A stretch of 64,000 nucleotides of DNA, from assembly GCA_029910555.1 (NCBI GenBank), contig CP092142.1, one strand, 5' to 3'. The notes under the pieces were generated by a model. It made no database searches and had not been told where the DNA came from. It saw only the letters and a list, made by a program, of their open reading frames with translations. The first letter of the stretch is position 1. The number at the start of each line of letters is the position of its first letter. Made by a program: the position numbers and the translations under genes. The DNA is from G030849185 sp030849185. Its GTDB lineage: Bacteria > Pseudomonadota > Gammaproteobacteria > Enterobacterales > Enterobacteriaceae_A. Shown piece by piece: positions 9,976-18,830 of the stretch.

Positions 9976-10299
9976 ATGAAAAAAATAATTAAAGTAAATA
10001 AAGAAAATTTTGATATTAATATTTCAAAATCAAAAATTCCTGTTTTAGTAGATTTTTGGGCGGAATGGTGTGGTCCATGTAAAATAATTTCTAATAATTT
10101 AAATGAATTAATTGAAGAATTTTCAAAAAAAATAATAATCGCTAAAATTGATATAGAAAAAAACCCTGAATTTTTACAAAAATATAATATTAGAAGCATT
10201 CCAACGTTAATTCTATTTAAACAAAACATAGTTATAGGTAAAATAATCGGAGTTATGTCTAAAACAAAAATAAGAGAATTTATATTTAAAAATTTATAA
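9976..10299 (+). CDS. trxA: Thioredoxin 1
   Basis: Cytoplasmic dithiol-disulfide carrier that reduces ribonucleotide reductase and other targets. It has 107 residues (109 in E. coli) with the redox motif WCGPC intact (Cys32 and Cys35) inside DFWAEWCGPCK. The cis-proline (RSIPTLILF) is present. AAAGGATAC precedes the ATG. It is followed after 193 AT-rich bases by rho, the trxA-rho order of E. coli. Confidence 0.97.
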   Translation: MKKIIKVNKENFDINISKSKIPVLVDFWAEWCGPCKIISNNLNELIEEFSKKIIIAKIDIEKNPEFLQKYNIRSIPTLILFKQNIVIGKIIGVMSKTKIREFIFKNL

Positions 10300-10492
10300 A
10301 ATTAAATAAAATCAAATAAATTTTATATATTTTAAAATATTCTAAATTATATAAATTATTAAATCACCTTATTAATTTTTAAATATTTTTTTATAAACAT
10401 ATTAAATAATATAAATATTTTTATTTTTATTTGATTACATTTTAAAAACATATTAAATAATTTTAAATAATACACTATAGCATAGGAATATA

Positions 10493-11656
10493 ATGTTTAA
10501 AAAAAAATTTTTTTTACCTATTTTTAAAAATTATAAAAAAAATATTTATAAACATGGTGTTTTAGAAGTATTTAAAAAAGGTTATGGTTTTTTAAGATCC
10601 ATAGATAATTCTTATGTATCTAGTAATAATGATATTTATGTATCACCTAATAAAATTAAACAATTTAAATTACGTACAGGTGATTCAATTACTGGAAAAA
10701 TTAATTTTTCTGTAAAAAAAAATTTTTTCCCGGCATTATTTAAAATAAAAGAAATAAATGGTGAAAAACCATCAAATATAAAAAAAAAAATTTATTTCGA
10801 AAATTTAACACCATTACATACAAATAAAAAACTTAATATGGAACAAGGTAATGGTTTAATTTCAGATTTAACTTCTCGTATTTTAGATTTAGCTTCACCA
10901 ATAGGAAGAGGACAAAGAGGTTTAATTGTTGCACCCCCCAAAGCTGGGAAAACAATGTTAATACAAAATATAGCACAAAGTATTGTACATAATCATCCAG
11001 ATTGTTTTTTAATTGTTTTATTAATTGATGAACGTCCAGAAGAAGTAACAGAAATGTTACGTTTAATTAAAGGCGAAGTTATAGCATCAACTTTTGATGA
11101 ACCAGCAGCTAGACATATTTATATTTCAGAAATGGTATTAGAAAAAGCTAAAAGATTAGTTGAACATAAAAATGATGTTATTATTTTATTAGATTCTATT
11201 ACACGATTAGCTAGAGCATATAATTCAATAGCTCCTTTATCTGGTAAAATATTAACTGGAGGTATTGATTCAAAAGCTTTGCATCGTCCTAAAAAATTTT
11301 TTGGAACAGCTAGAAATGTTGAAGAAGGTGGTAGCTTAACTATTATAGCTACCGCTTTAATCAATACTGGTTCAAAAATGGATGAGGTAATTTATGAAGA
11401 ATTTAAAGGAACAGGAAATATGGAATTACATTTATCGCGTAGAATATCAGACAAAAGAATTTATCCTGCTATTAATTATAATAGATCCGGTACGCGAAAA
11501 GAAGAATTATTAACAACAATTGAGGAACTAAAAAAAATGTGGATTTTACGTAAAATAGTAAATATGATGGATGAAACAGATGCAATTGAATTTTTATCTA
11601 AAAGATTATCTATGACTAAAACTAATAAAGAATTTTTTGAAATAATGAAAAAATAA
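10493..11656 (+). CDS. rho: Transcription termination factor Rho (short N-terminus)
   Basis: Hexameric RNA helicase that ends transcription. It has 387 residues against 419. The primary RNA-binding cold-shock-like domain (GVLEVFKKGYGFLRS near 22) and the ATPase core are well kept: P-loop APPKAGKT at 147-154, LIDERPEEVTEM, LLDSITRLARAYN, GGSLTIIATALI and SRRISDKRIYPAI. The N-terminal helix bundle is nearly gone: only 21 residues, mostly Lys/Phe/Asn, precede GVLE, where E. coli has 52. AGGAATATA before the ATG supports this start. Secondary-site Q/R loops look intact, so helicase function is likely retained. Confidence 0.96.
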   Translation: MFKKKFFLPIFKNYKKNIYKHGVLEVFKKGYGFLRSIDNSYVSSNNDIYVSPNKIKQFKLRTGDSITGKINFSVKKNFFPALFKIKEINGEKPSNIKKKIYFENLTPLHTNKKLNMEQGNGLISDLTSRILDLASPIGRGQRGLIVAPPKAGKTMLIQNIAQSIVHNHPDCFLIVLLIDERPEEVTEMLRLIKGEVIASTFDEPAARHIYISEMVLEKAKRLVEHKNDVIILLDSITRLARAYNSIAPLSGKILTGGIDSKALHRPKKFFGTARNVEEGGSLTIIATALINTGSKMDEVIYEEFKGTGNMELHLSRRISDKRIYPAINYNRSGTRKEELLTTIEELKKMWILRKIVNMMDETDAIEFLSKRLSMTKTNKEFFEIMKK

Positions 11657-11712
11657 AATTATTATAAAATATTAAAACTTATACATTTTATAACTATTGT
11701 ATTAAATAAAAG

Positions 11713-12120
11713 TTAATATTTATTATCTATAAACCAACTTTTTAAAATTAATTTAGAAGATATAGAATCTATATAAATATCTTTAATTTTATATTTTTTT
11801 TTATAAATTAAAAAAAATTTTTTAGCTTCTATTGTACTCAAATATTCATTGTGAAAAAAAATATAAACATTAAATTTTTTATAAAATACTATAGAAAATT
11901 TTAAAATTAAAAAAATTAATAATAAACTTTTATTATTATTTATTGGTAAACCAATAACAACTGAAATAGGGTTCCAAAATTTAAGTAAATATTTTATTTT
12001 TAACCAATTGATTTTACCATTATTTATTTTAAAAGGTTTTAATAAAGAAACAGTTTTTGAAATTTGTTGTCCAATTGATAATCCTATTTTTTTAATACCA
12101 AAATCAAAACAAAAAAACAT
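11713..12120 (-). CDS. ruvX: RuvX/YqgF, putative pre-16S rRNA nuclease (degenerating)
   Basis: RNase H-like fold protein implicated in 16S rRNA 5'-end maturation. It has 135 residues (138 in E. coli). Recognised by FDFGIKKIGLSIGQ at the N-terminus, VVIGLPIN near 57 and LSTIEAKKFF near 95. The first acidic residue (Asp in FDFG) and a late Asp in IDSISSKLIL are kept. The usual HDERLST motif reads HNEYLST here, losing the Asp and Arg, and the middle is eroded. It lies 63 bases downstream of rpsA on the same strand. It may be a weakened enzyme or a gene on the way out. Confidence 0.85.
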   Translation of the reverse strand: MFFCFDFGIKKIGLSIGQQISKTVSLLKPFKINNGKINWLKIKYLLKFWNPISVVIGLPINNNKSLLLIFLILKFSIVFYKKFNVYIFFHNEYLSTIEAKKFFLIYKKKYKIKDIYIDSISSKLILKSWFIDNKY

Positions 12121-12183
12121 AATATTTAAAGTTTACAAATATTTAAATTATTTTAAAATTTTATTACATATTTATTTAAATTA

Positions 12184-13719
12184 TTATATTAAAGATAAAA
12201 TTAGTATTCTTTTACTTCTAATTTTAATAAAATTTAATTTTATTAATTTTTTTATTTTAAATTTAATAAAATTAATACTATTTAAATTATTATTTAAATA
12301 TCCTATTAATTTATTTCCTAAATTTATTTTAATTTTTTTTTTACTTATTGATAAACATTTACAATATATAAAATTATTTTTTTTATATATAGTTAAAAAT
12401 TTATTAAAATTATCTATATTAAGTTGTTTAATTCCAAGAGAAATACGTTCACGTTTAACATCAACTTGAAGAATAATACTTCTAATTAAATCTCCTTTTT
12501 TATATTTAATTGTACTTTTCTTATTTAATAAATTCCATGAAATATCAGATAAATGTATCAATCCATCAATACCATTGAACAAACCAACAAAAATACCAAA
12601 ATCAGTAATAGATTTAACAACTACTTTAATACAACATTTTATTTTTTTAATATTTAAAAAATTTTTCCAAGGATTAATTTTACATTGTTTAATACCTAAT
12701 GATATTCTACGTTTTTTCATATCAATATTTAAAATCATAACATCGATTTGTTTATTAATTTTAATAAATTTAAATAATTTTTTTTTTTTTTTTTTCCATT
12801 CCATTTCTGATATATGAACTAAACCTTCAATACCTTCTTCTATTTCAACAAAACATCCATAATTAGTTAAATTACTAACTCTACCCTTTGTTACAAAACC
12901 TTTAGGATAACGTATCATAATATTATTCCATGGATCTATAAATCTTTGTTTTAATCCTAATGAAATACGTTTATTTAAATTATCAAATTTAATTATTTTA
13001 AGAACAATTTCATCGCCAATATTAATAATATCACTTGGATGATTTATTCTTTTCCATGACATATCTGTTATATGTAATAAACCATCTAAACCACCTATAT
13101 TAATAAAAGCACCATAATCAGTTAAATTTTTAACAACACCTTTTACAATCATACCTTTTTTAATTAATTTTATAGGTTTTTTTTTAACAATATTATATTT
13201 TAATTTAATAACAGATTTACGTGAAACTACAATATTATTTCTTTTTTTATCTAATTTAATAATTTTAAATTCTAATTTTTTTCCTTCCAGATGAGTTATA
13301 TCTTTAATAGGTTTTATATCAACTAATGAACCAGGTAAAAAAGCTTTAATATTATTTAATTCAACATTATAACCACCTTTTATTTTACCGTTTATATATC
13401 CAAACATACTTATTGAATTTTTAAGAGCATTTTCTAAAAATAACCATTCTTTATCATATTTTACTTTTTCATAAGATAACATTGTCTCACCAAAACCATT
13501 ATCTACACAATCTAAAATAAAATTAATTTTATCACCTATTTTAATTTTATTTTTTTTACTAAATTCTTCCGTTGAAATAACAGCTAATGATTTTAAACCT
13601 ACATCTATAAAAACAAATTCTTTATTAATAGATATTATATGACCTTTTAATAAAGAACTAGGATTAATATTTATTTTTTTAAATGATTTTTTAAAAATTT
13701 CACGAAATTTTTTCAACAT
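12184..13719 (-). CDS. rpsA: 30S ribosomal protein S1 (C-terminally shortened)
   Basis: mRNA-binding protein of the 30S subunit. I place the start at the ATG at 13719-13717 (511 residues), because MLKKFREIFKKSF aligns residue for residue with the E. coli start; a TTG four codons earlier is an unlikely alternative. E. coli S1 has 557 residues. Domains 1-5 are clear: FIDVGLKSLAVIS, GSLVDIKPIKD, KNLTDYGAFINIGGLDGLLHI, SNLTNYGCFVEIEEGIEGLVHI, KSITDFGIFVGLFNGIDGL. Domain 6 is very divergent and the tail after it is missing. A run of 18 T (12778-12795) encodes six lysines. Confidence 0.95.
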   Translation of the reverse strand: MLKKFREIFKKSFKKININPSSLLKGHIISINKEFVFIDVGLKSLAVISTEEFSKKNKIKIGDKINFILDCVDNGFGETMLSYEKVKYDKEWLFLENALKNSISMFGYINGKIKGGYNVELNNIKAFLPGSLVDIKPIKDITHLEGKKLEFKIIKLDKKRNNIVVSRKSVIKLKYNIVKKKPIKLIKKGMIVKGVVKNLTDYGAFINIGGLDGLLHITDMSWKRINHPSDIINIGDEIVLKIIKFDNLNKRISLGLKQRFIDPWNNIMIRYPKGFVTKGRVSNLTNYGCFVEIEEGIEGLVHISEMEWKKKKKKLFKFIKINKQIDVMILNIDMKKRRISLGIKQCKINPWKNFLNIKKIKCCIKVVVKSITDFGIFVGLFNGIDGLIHLSDISWNLLNKKSTIKYKKGDLIRSIILQVDVKRERISLGIKQLNIDNFNKFLTIYKKNNFIYCKCLSISKKKIKINLGNKLIGYLNNNLNSINFIKFKIKKLIKLNFIKIRSKRILILSLI

Positions 13720-14167
13720 AATATAACTCAATAATTATTAACAAAATTAGTTTTATTTATATATTTTTAAATTATTATAATTAATTTAAATTAAAATAAT
13801 AATATTAAAATAAATGAAATATAAAAATATTATTTATTATTAAATTTATAAATTATATTTAAAATATTTAAAAATAAAAAATATTATAAAAACTTTTAAT
13901 TTATAAACATAATAATAATAATTTTAAAAAAAATTACAATTAATAAAATTTATTGCTTTTTAAATTTATTATTATAAAATATATCTATTTAAATTTTAAT
14001 TAATTTATCAAAAAGAAATATTTATTAAATAATATAATTATATTAAATTCAAAAAAATTGCAAAATTTATAAAATATTATTATATTTAAATAATTATAAT
14101 TAATATAATTAATATAATTAATATAATTAATATAATTTATTATAAATAAATTTAATAAAATTAAAAA
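13720..14167. other. 448-base AT-only spacer between pykA and rpsA
   Basis: The longest gene-free stretch in the window. It lies downstream of pykA and upstream of rpsA, both on the minus strand, so the rpsA promoter should be near its left end. It is almost pure A and T. I found no tRNA, no conserved RNA and no peptide similarity; the only structure is the 9-base tandem array at 14101-14136. In E. coli other genes flank rpsA, so this may be the residue of deleted genes. Confidence 0.6.
14101..14136. repeat. 9-base tandem repeat, 4 copies
   Basis: Four exact copies of TAATATAAT head to tail, with a partial copy (AATTATAAT) before and TTAT after. It lies 32 bases beyond the pykA stop codon, in its presumed 3' untranslated region. 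The most likely origin is replication slippage. No function is evident. Confidence 0.85.
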
Positions 14168-15616
14168 CTATTTTACACATAAAATTCTACTTGTATTAGT
14201 ATTTCCAGGTTTTCCTATAATATCACCAGTAGTTATTACAACTAAATCACCGGTAAATAATATTTTTTTTTTAGACAAATATCTAATAATATTCTTAATT
14301 ATTAACATAGAATTTTTAATATTTTGATTATCATAATATATAGGTGTAACACCTCTATATAATGAAGCTAATCTTAAAACATTTTTATGACATGAAATTG
14401 CAAAAATAGGTATATCAGAAATCACACGCGACATCATAAATGAAGTACGACCAGATTCAGTTAATGTTATAATAGCAGCAACACCTTTTAAATGATTAGC
14501 TATATATACAGATGAAATCGCAATTGCATCAGATATACAATTAAATTGTATATTTAAAAATTTTTTATAATCATTAAAAATTGGAATTTTTTCTGCTCCT
14601 ATACATATATTAGACATAATTTTAACAGTTTCAATTGGATACTTACCTGTTGCTGTTTCAGCGGACAACATTACAGCATCAGTACCATCTAAAACTGAAT
14701 TAGCAACATCCATAACTTCAGCACGAGTTGGAATTGGTGTATTAATCATTGAATTCATCATTTGAGTAGCGGTAATAACAGCTCTATTTAAAAATCTTGA
14801 TCTACTTATTATTTTTTTTTGAACCCCAATTAATTCTGGATCACCAATTTCAACTCCTAAATCACCTCGTGCAACCATAACTGCATCAGAAGATAATATA
14901 ATATTATCTAAAATTTTATCATTATTTACTACTTCAGCACGTTCTATTTTAGAAATTATTTTAGCTCTAGATCCTGCTTGATTAGACAAAAAACGTGCTT
15001 CTTTTATATCTAATTCACTTCTTGGAAATGAAACAGCTAAATAATCAATACCTATTTTAGAAGCCATAATAATATCACGTTTATCTTTATTAGTTAAACT
15101 CTTTGCAGAAATACCTCCTCCTAATTTATTAATACCTTTATTATTTGATAATAAACCACCTAAAATTACTTTTGTAAATATTTTTTCATTTTTAACTTTA
15201 ATTACTTTAATTTTAATATGCCCATCATCTAAAACAAGAATATCTCCAGGAATAACATCATTTATTAAATTTTTATATTCAAAACCTACTTTTTCAACAT
15301 TACCTTCATATACAGGTACATTATAATCTAATATAAAAATATTATTAATATTTAATTTAATAAAACCATTTTTAAAAGAAGAAATCCTAATTTTAGGCCC
15401 TTGCAAATCCACTAAAATAGCTATATATTTACCTGTTTTTCTTGATATTTCTTTTACTTTTTTAGCTCGAATTTTATGATCTTCTAAAAATCCATGTGAA
15501 AAATTTAGCCTTACTACATTTACTCCAGCTAATATTATTTTTTCTAAATTATTATTTTTATCAGTAGTAGGACCAAGAGTTGCAATTATTTTAGTTTTTC
15601 TTAAAAATCTAGACAA
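14168..15616 (-). CDS. pykA: Pyruvate kinase II
   Basis: Glycolytic enzyme making pyruvate and ATP from phosphoenolpyruvate. It has 482 residues (480 in E. coli PykA), and identity is clearly to PykA rather than PykF: MSRFLRKTKIIATLGPTTD at the start, NNKGINKLGGG near 158 and EIGDPELIGVQKK. Active-site elements NFSHG, DLQGPKIR, ISKIERAEVV (catalytic Lys), MVARGDLGVEIG and TATQMMNSM are intact. AAGGAT lies upstream of the ATG. It is followed by a long empty spacer. Confidence 0.97.
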   Translation of the reverse strand: MSRFLRKTKIIATLGPTTDKNNNLEKIILAGVNVVRLNFSHGFLEDHKIRAKKVKEISRKTGKYIAILVDLQGPKIRISSFKNGFIKLNINNIFILDYNVPVYEGNVEKVGFEYKNLINDVIPGDILVLDDGHIKIKVIKVKNEKIFTKVILGGLLSNNKGINKLGGGISAKSLTNKDKRDIIMASKIGIDYLAVSFPRSELDIKEARFLSNQAGSRAKIISKIERAEVVNNDKILDNIILSSDAVMVARGDLGVEIGDPELIGVQKKIISRSRFLNRAVITATQMMNSMINTPIPTRAEVMDVANSVLDGTDAVMLSAETATGKYPIETVKIMSNICIGAEKIPIFNDYKKFLNIQFNCISDAIAISSVYIANHLKGVAAIITLTESGRTSFMMSRVISDIPIFAISCHKNVLRLASLYRGVTPIYYDNQNIKNSMLIIKNIIRYLSKKKILFTGDLVVITTGDIIGKPGNTNTSRILCVK

Positions 15617-15771
15617 TTTTAAATCCTTATATTTATATAAAATTATTGCAAAAAATTTTATTTATAAAATATAAAATAATAATTAATTTATTTTAAAATA
15701 ATCATTTAAAATATTAATTTTAATGATAAATTTTTAAATGTTTATTAAATATTTATTAAATAAACTATAAT

Positions 15772-17022
15772 TTAGTATTTATATATTAATTTAGGCTTTT
15801 TAAGTTTTAAAACAACTTGACTATCTATGATTAATGAAATATTTTTATATTTTATTGTAGGTAAATCATACATAATATTTACTAATATTTCTTCAACAAT
15901 AGTTCTTAATCCTCTTGCTCCTGTTTTTCTTATAATTGTTTTTTTTGCGATAGCAATTAATGCGCAATCAGTAAATATTAAATTAACATTATCCATATAT
16001 AATAAAACTTGATATTGTTTAATTATTGAATTTTTAGGTTTTTTTAAAATTTCTGCTAACATTTTTTCATCTAAATCATTAAGTGTTGCAATAATAGGTA
16101 TTCTTCCAATAAATTCTGGGATAAGCCCAAATTGAATTAAATCATCAGGCTCTATAATTGTAGATAATGTTTTTTTTTTAATTTCATTAATGTTTTTTTT
16201 AATACTAGCACCAAAACCAATACCTGTATTTTTATTAATACGTTGAGTTAATATTTTTTCTAAACCAGAAAAAGATCCACCACATATAAATAATATTTTT
16301 GATGTATCAATTTGAATGAATTCCTGTTGTGGGTGTTTTCGACCACCTAAAGGAGGAACAGAAGCAATTGTACCTTCAATTATTTTTAATAATGATTGCT
16401 GAACTCCTTCACCTGAAACATCTCTTGTAATTGAAGGATTATTTGATTTACGAGCTATTTTATCAATTTCATCTATATAAATTATCCCGTGTTGCGCAGC
16501 ATTAACATCATAATTACAATTTATTAAAAGTTTTTGTAAAATATTTTCAACATCTTCCCCAACATATCCTGCTTCAGTTAATGTAGTTGCATCAGCAATT
16601 GCAAAAGGAACATATAAGAAATTAGCTAAAGTTTCAGCTAATAATGTTTTTCCACTACCAGTAGGGCCTATTAATAAAATATTACTTTTTTTAAGTTCCA
16701 TAACATTAGGATTTGAATTATTTTTTAAACGTTTATAATGATTATAAACCGCAACAGATAAAATTTTTTTTGCTTCATTTTGACCAATAATATAGTTATT
16801 TAAATGAGAACATATTTTATTAGGAATAGGTAAATTATTACTTGTTTTTATAGAATTCATATATTCTTCAAATTCTTTAAATACCATTTCATTACAAATA
16901 CTAATACATAAATCACATATATAAACAGATGGTCCATAAACTAAAATACGTAATATTGTTTGATTATCACCACAAAAAGAACAATTAGGATTAAATTCTT
17001 TTTTATTATATTTTCTTGCCAT
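15772..17022 (-). CDS. clpX: ATP-dependent Clp protease ATPase subunit ClpX
   Basis: AAA+ unfoldase that delivers substrates, including tmRNA-tagged proteins, to ClpP. It has 416 residues (424 in E. coli). The N-terminal C4 zinc domain is intact (CSFCGDN...CDLCISIC, about 15-43). Walker A GPTGSGKT near 115, Walker B IIYIDEIDKIAR near 175, a pore loop GYVGEDVENIL and sensor 2 TGARGLR near 365 are present. The ClpP-contacting IGF loop reads NTGIGFGA. It lies downstream of clpP on the same strand, but the 248-base gap is filled by palindromic repeats. Confidence 0.97.
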   Translation of the reverse strand: MARKYNKKEFNPNCSFCGDNQTILRILVYGPSVYICDLCISICNEMVFKEFEEYMNSIKTSNNLPIPNKICSHLNNYIIGQNEAKKILSVAVYNHYKRLKNNSNPNVMELKKSNILLIGPTGSGKTLLAETLANFLYVPFAIADATTLTEAGYVGEDVENILQKLLINCNYDVNAAQHGIIYIDEIDKIARKSNNPSITRDVSGEGVQQSLLKIIEGTIASVPPLGGRKHPQQEFIQIDTSKILFICGGSFSGLEKILTQRINKNTGIGFGASIKKNINEIKKKTLSTIIEPDDLIQFGLIPEFIGRIPIIATLNDLDEKMLAEILKKPKNSIIKQYQVLLYMDNVNLIFTDCALIAIAKKTIIRKTGARGLRTIVEEILVNIMYDLPTIKYKNISLIIDSQVVLKLKKPKLIYKY

Positions 17023-17142
17023 ATTAAAATTCCATTTTAAAAATAAATAAAATTACTTAATAACATTTTAAATTTTTAAAATAAAAACAAAATATAATTA
17101 TTTACTAATACTCTAATAAAAAAATAAATTAAATTAAATAAA

Positions 17143-17201
17143 AATACTTTATTAGAATGTTAATAAACAAAAATTATTTACTAACACTCTAATAAAGTAT
17201 T
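17143..17201. repeat. 25-bp inverted repeat (long hairpin)
   Basis: Arms of 25 bases (17143-17167 and 17177-17201) pair with only two mismatches around a 9-base loop CAAAAATTA. Both mismatches become G-U pairs in RNA read from the minus strand or A-C in the other, so the structure is best supported as a clpP-clpX transcript hairpin on one strand. It lacks the GC-rich stem of a normal terminator. Confidence 0.75.
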
Positions 17202-17218
17202 AGCAAATAAAATTATTT

Positions 17219-17241
17219 CTAATATTCTAATAGAATATTAG
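17219..17241. repeat. 23-base perfect palindrome
   Basis: Arms CTAATATTCTA and TAGAATATTAG around a single A, with no mismatch. It is 30 bases downstream of the clpP stop codon on the minus strand. It could form a short AT hairpin in the clpP 3' region or be a protein-binding site. It shares its CTAATAyTCTAATA core with the neighbouring long hairpin. Confidence 0.75.
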
Positions 17242-17270
17242 TAACAAAATTATTTCTAATATTTAATTAT

Positions 17271-17897
17271 TTATTCACGATGAGTAAAAATTTTATCAAT
17301 TATACCATAATTTAATGCTTCTTCAGAAGTCATAAAATAATCGCGTTCTGTATCTAAATTAATTTTTTCAATAGATTGACCAGTATGTTTTGAAATTAAT
17401 TGATTAAGTTTATTTTTAATTTTTAAAATTTCTTTAGCATGTATTTCAATATCACTGGCTTGACCTTGATAACCCCCTAAAGGTTGATGTATCATTATAG
17501 AAGAATTAGGTAAACAAAAACGTTTATTTTTTTTACCAGCCATTAATAAAAATGATCCCATTGAACATGCTTGGCCTATACACATTGTACTTATATCTGA
17601 TTTAATAAATTGCATAGTATCATATATTGACATTCCAGAAGTTATTATTCCGCCTGGAGAATTTATGTACATATAAATATCTTTTTCTGGATTATCTGAT
17701 TCAAGATATAATAATTGCGCTGTTATTAAATTTGCTACATAATCATCTATTATTCCAGTTAAAAAAATAATACGATCTTTTAATAAACGTGAGAATATAT
17801 CATAAGATCTCTCACCAGTTAAAGTTTTTTCAGAAACTATAGGTACTAAAGATAAAATTTTATGAATATGTTGAAAACTATATTTATCAAAAACCAT
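17271..17897 (-). CDS. clpP: ATP-dependent Clp protease proteolytic subunit ClpP
   Basis: Serine protease forming the tetradecameric chamber that degrades proteins fed by ClpX. It has 208 residues (207 in E. coli). The catalytic triad is visible: Ser112 in GQACSMGSFLLMAG, His137 in IMIHQPLGG and Asp186 in DTERDYFM. GGAGAATATTA precedes the ATG. Its partner clpX is downstream on the same strand. The E. coli neighbour tig, upstream of clpP, is absent here; rlmB lies upstream instead. Confidence 0.98.
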   Translation of the reverse strand: MVFDKYSFQHIHKILSLVPIVSEKTLTGERSYDIFSRLLKDRIIFLTGIIDDYVANLITAQLLYLESDNPEKDIYMYINSPGGIITSGMSIYDTMQFIKSDISTMCIGQACSMGSFLLMAGKKNKRFCLPNSSIMIHQPLGGYQGQASDIEIHAKEILKIKNKLNQLISKHTGQSIEKINLDTERDYFMTSEEALNYGIIDKIFTHRE

Positions 17898-17975
17898 TAA
17901 TATTCTCCTTTAAAATATTAAAAAAATAATTTTAATATATATATAAAATATTAAAAAATCAAGTACAATAAATAA

Positions 17976-18722
17976 TTATTTAAAATTTAAATAAAATCTT
18001 TGACGTATAACTTCAAATAATACTATTCCAGTAGCAACCGAAACATTAAGAGATAAAATATTTCCTTTCATTGGAATACTAATTAACAAATCACAAAGTT
18101 TAGATGTTAATTTACGAATCCCTTTGTTTTCAGAACCAAATATTAAAGCCAAAGGAATATTATAATTAATATTATAAAACAAATTATTAGATTTATGCGT
18201 TGCTCCAATAATGACAATATTAATTTTTTTTAAAAAAAATAAAGTTCTAGATAAATTAACAACACTAATTATAGGTATATTATCACAAACACCGCATGAA
18301 ACTTTTTTAACTAAAGAATTTATTTTAGCAGAATTTTTTTTAGGTATAATAATTATATTTACACCACTAGCATAAGCGTTTCTTATACATGCTCCCAAAT
18401 TTCTAGGATCAGTAATACAATCTAGAATTAATAATAACGGTTTAATAGTATTTTTTAAAATATTATAAATATTTTTTTCAGAATATTTTTTATTTTTATA
18501 TATTTCAGCAATAATACCTTGATGAATTAATCCGTTACATTTTTTATTTAAAAAAACTTTATTACAAAATTTAATTAAAATATTATTTTTATTAAGATTA
18601 TTAATAATATTTTTAATCCTTAAATCGTTTCGATTTTTAAAAATAAAAACTTTAATAAATCTTTTAGGAGTAAAAAACAACAAATTTTCAATAGAATGAA
18701 TACCGTATATTAATTCTTTCAT
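17976..18722 (-). CDS. rlmB: 23S rRNA (guanosine-2251-2'-O)-methyltransferase RlmB
   Basis: SPOUT-family enzyme that methylates the ribose of G2251 in the peptidyl-transferase P loop. It has 248 residues (243 in E. coli). Start YGIHSIENLL matches. The knotted SAM-binding domain shows motif 1 DCITDPRNLGACIRNAYASG near 110, motif 2 FGSENKGIRKL near 198 and motif 3 ISIPMKGNILSLNVSVATGI near 220. The N-terminal substrate-binding domain is eroded. It lies just upstream of clpP on the same strand, an arrangement not found in E. coli. Confidence 0.95.
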   Translation of the reverse strand: MKELIYGIHSIENLLFFTPKRFIKVFIFKNRNDLRIKNIINNLNKNNILIKFCNKVFLNKKCNGLIHQGIIAEIYKNKKYSEKNIYNILKNTIKPLLLILDCITDPRNLGACIRNAYASGVNIIIIPKKNSAKINSLVKKVSCGVCDNIPIISVVNLSRTLFFLKKINIVIIGATHKSNNLFYNINYNIPLALIFGSENKGIRKLTSKLCDLLISIPMKGNILSLNVSVATGIVLFEVIRQRFYLNFK

Positions 18723-18830
18723 TTTAAAATATAAAAATAAATAAATTATTAAAAGTAAAAATATATAACATACTAATTATAAATTATTTTAAAAATTACA
18801 TTTAATTTAAAAAATAATTATTTTTAAAAA

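Larger units (their letters stand above)
17097..17270. repeat. Family of four related palindromic repeats between clpP and clpX
   Basis: Four related segments begin with ATTATTT then CTAAyAyTCTAATA-like sequence, at about 17097, 17174, 17213 and 17249. They form two strong inverted repeats, listed separately. The spacer separates two genes that are co-transcribed in E. coli. No such element occurs elsewhere in the window that I noticed. The copies have diverged from one another, unlike the frr-dnaE arrays, so they look older or are under selection for pairing rather than sequence. Confidence 0.7.

Noticed and set aside
12008..12469. Plus-strand frame across ruvX and the end of rpsA
   Set aside because: It is antisense to two recognised genes and has the low-complexity Phe/Leu/Ile composition typical of the complement of Lys/Asn-rich genes. 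The same holds for the other antisense frames in the window.
13720..13731. TTG start four codons upstream of rpsA
   Set aside because: The downstream ATG aligns exactly with the E. coli S1 start and is the commoner codon.
13720..14167. A hidden RNA gene such as RNase P RNA or SRP RNA in the longest spacer
   Set aside because: I looked for their conserved cores and for any GC-richer stems and found none; the spacer is almost pure A/T.
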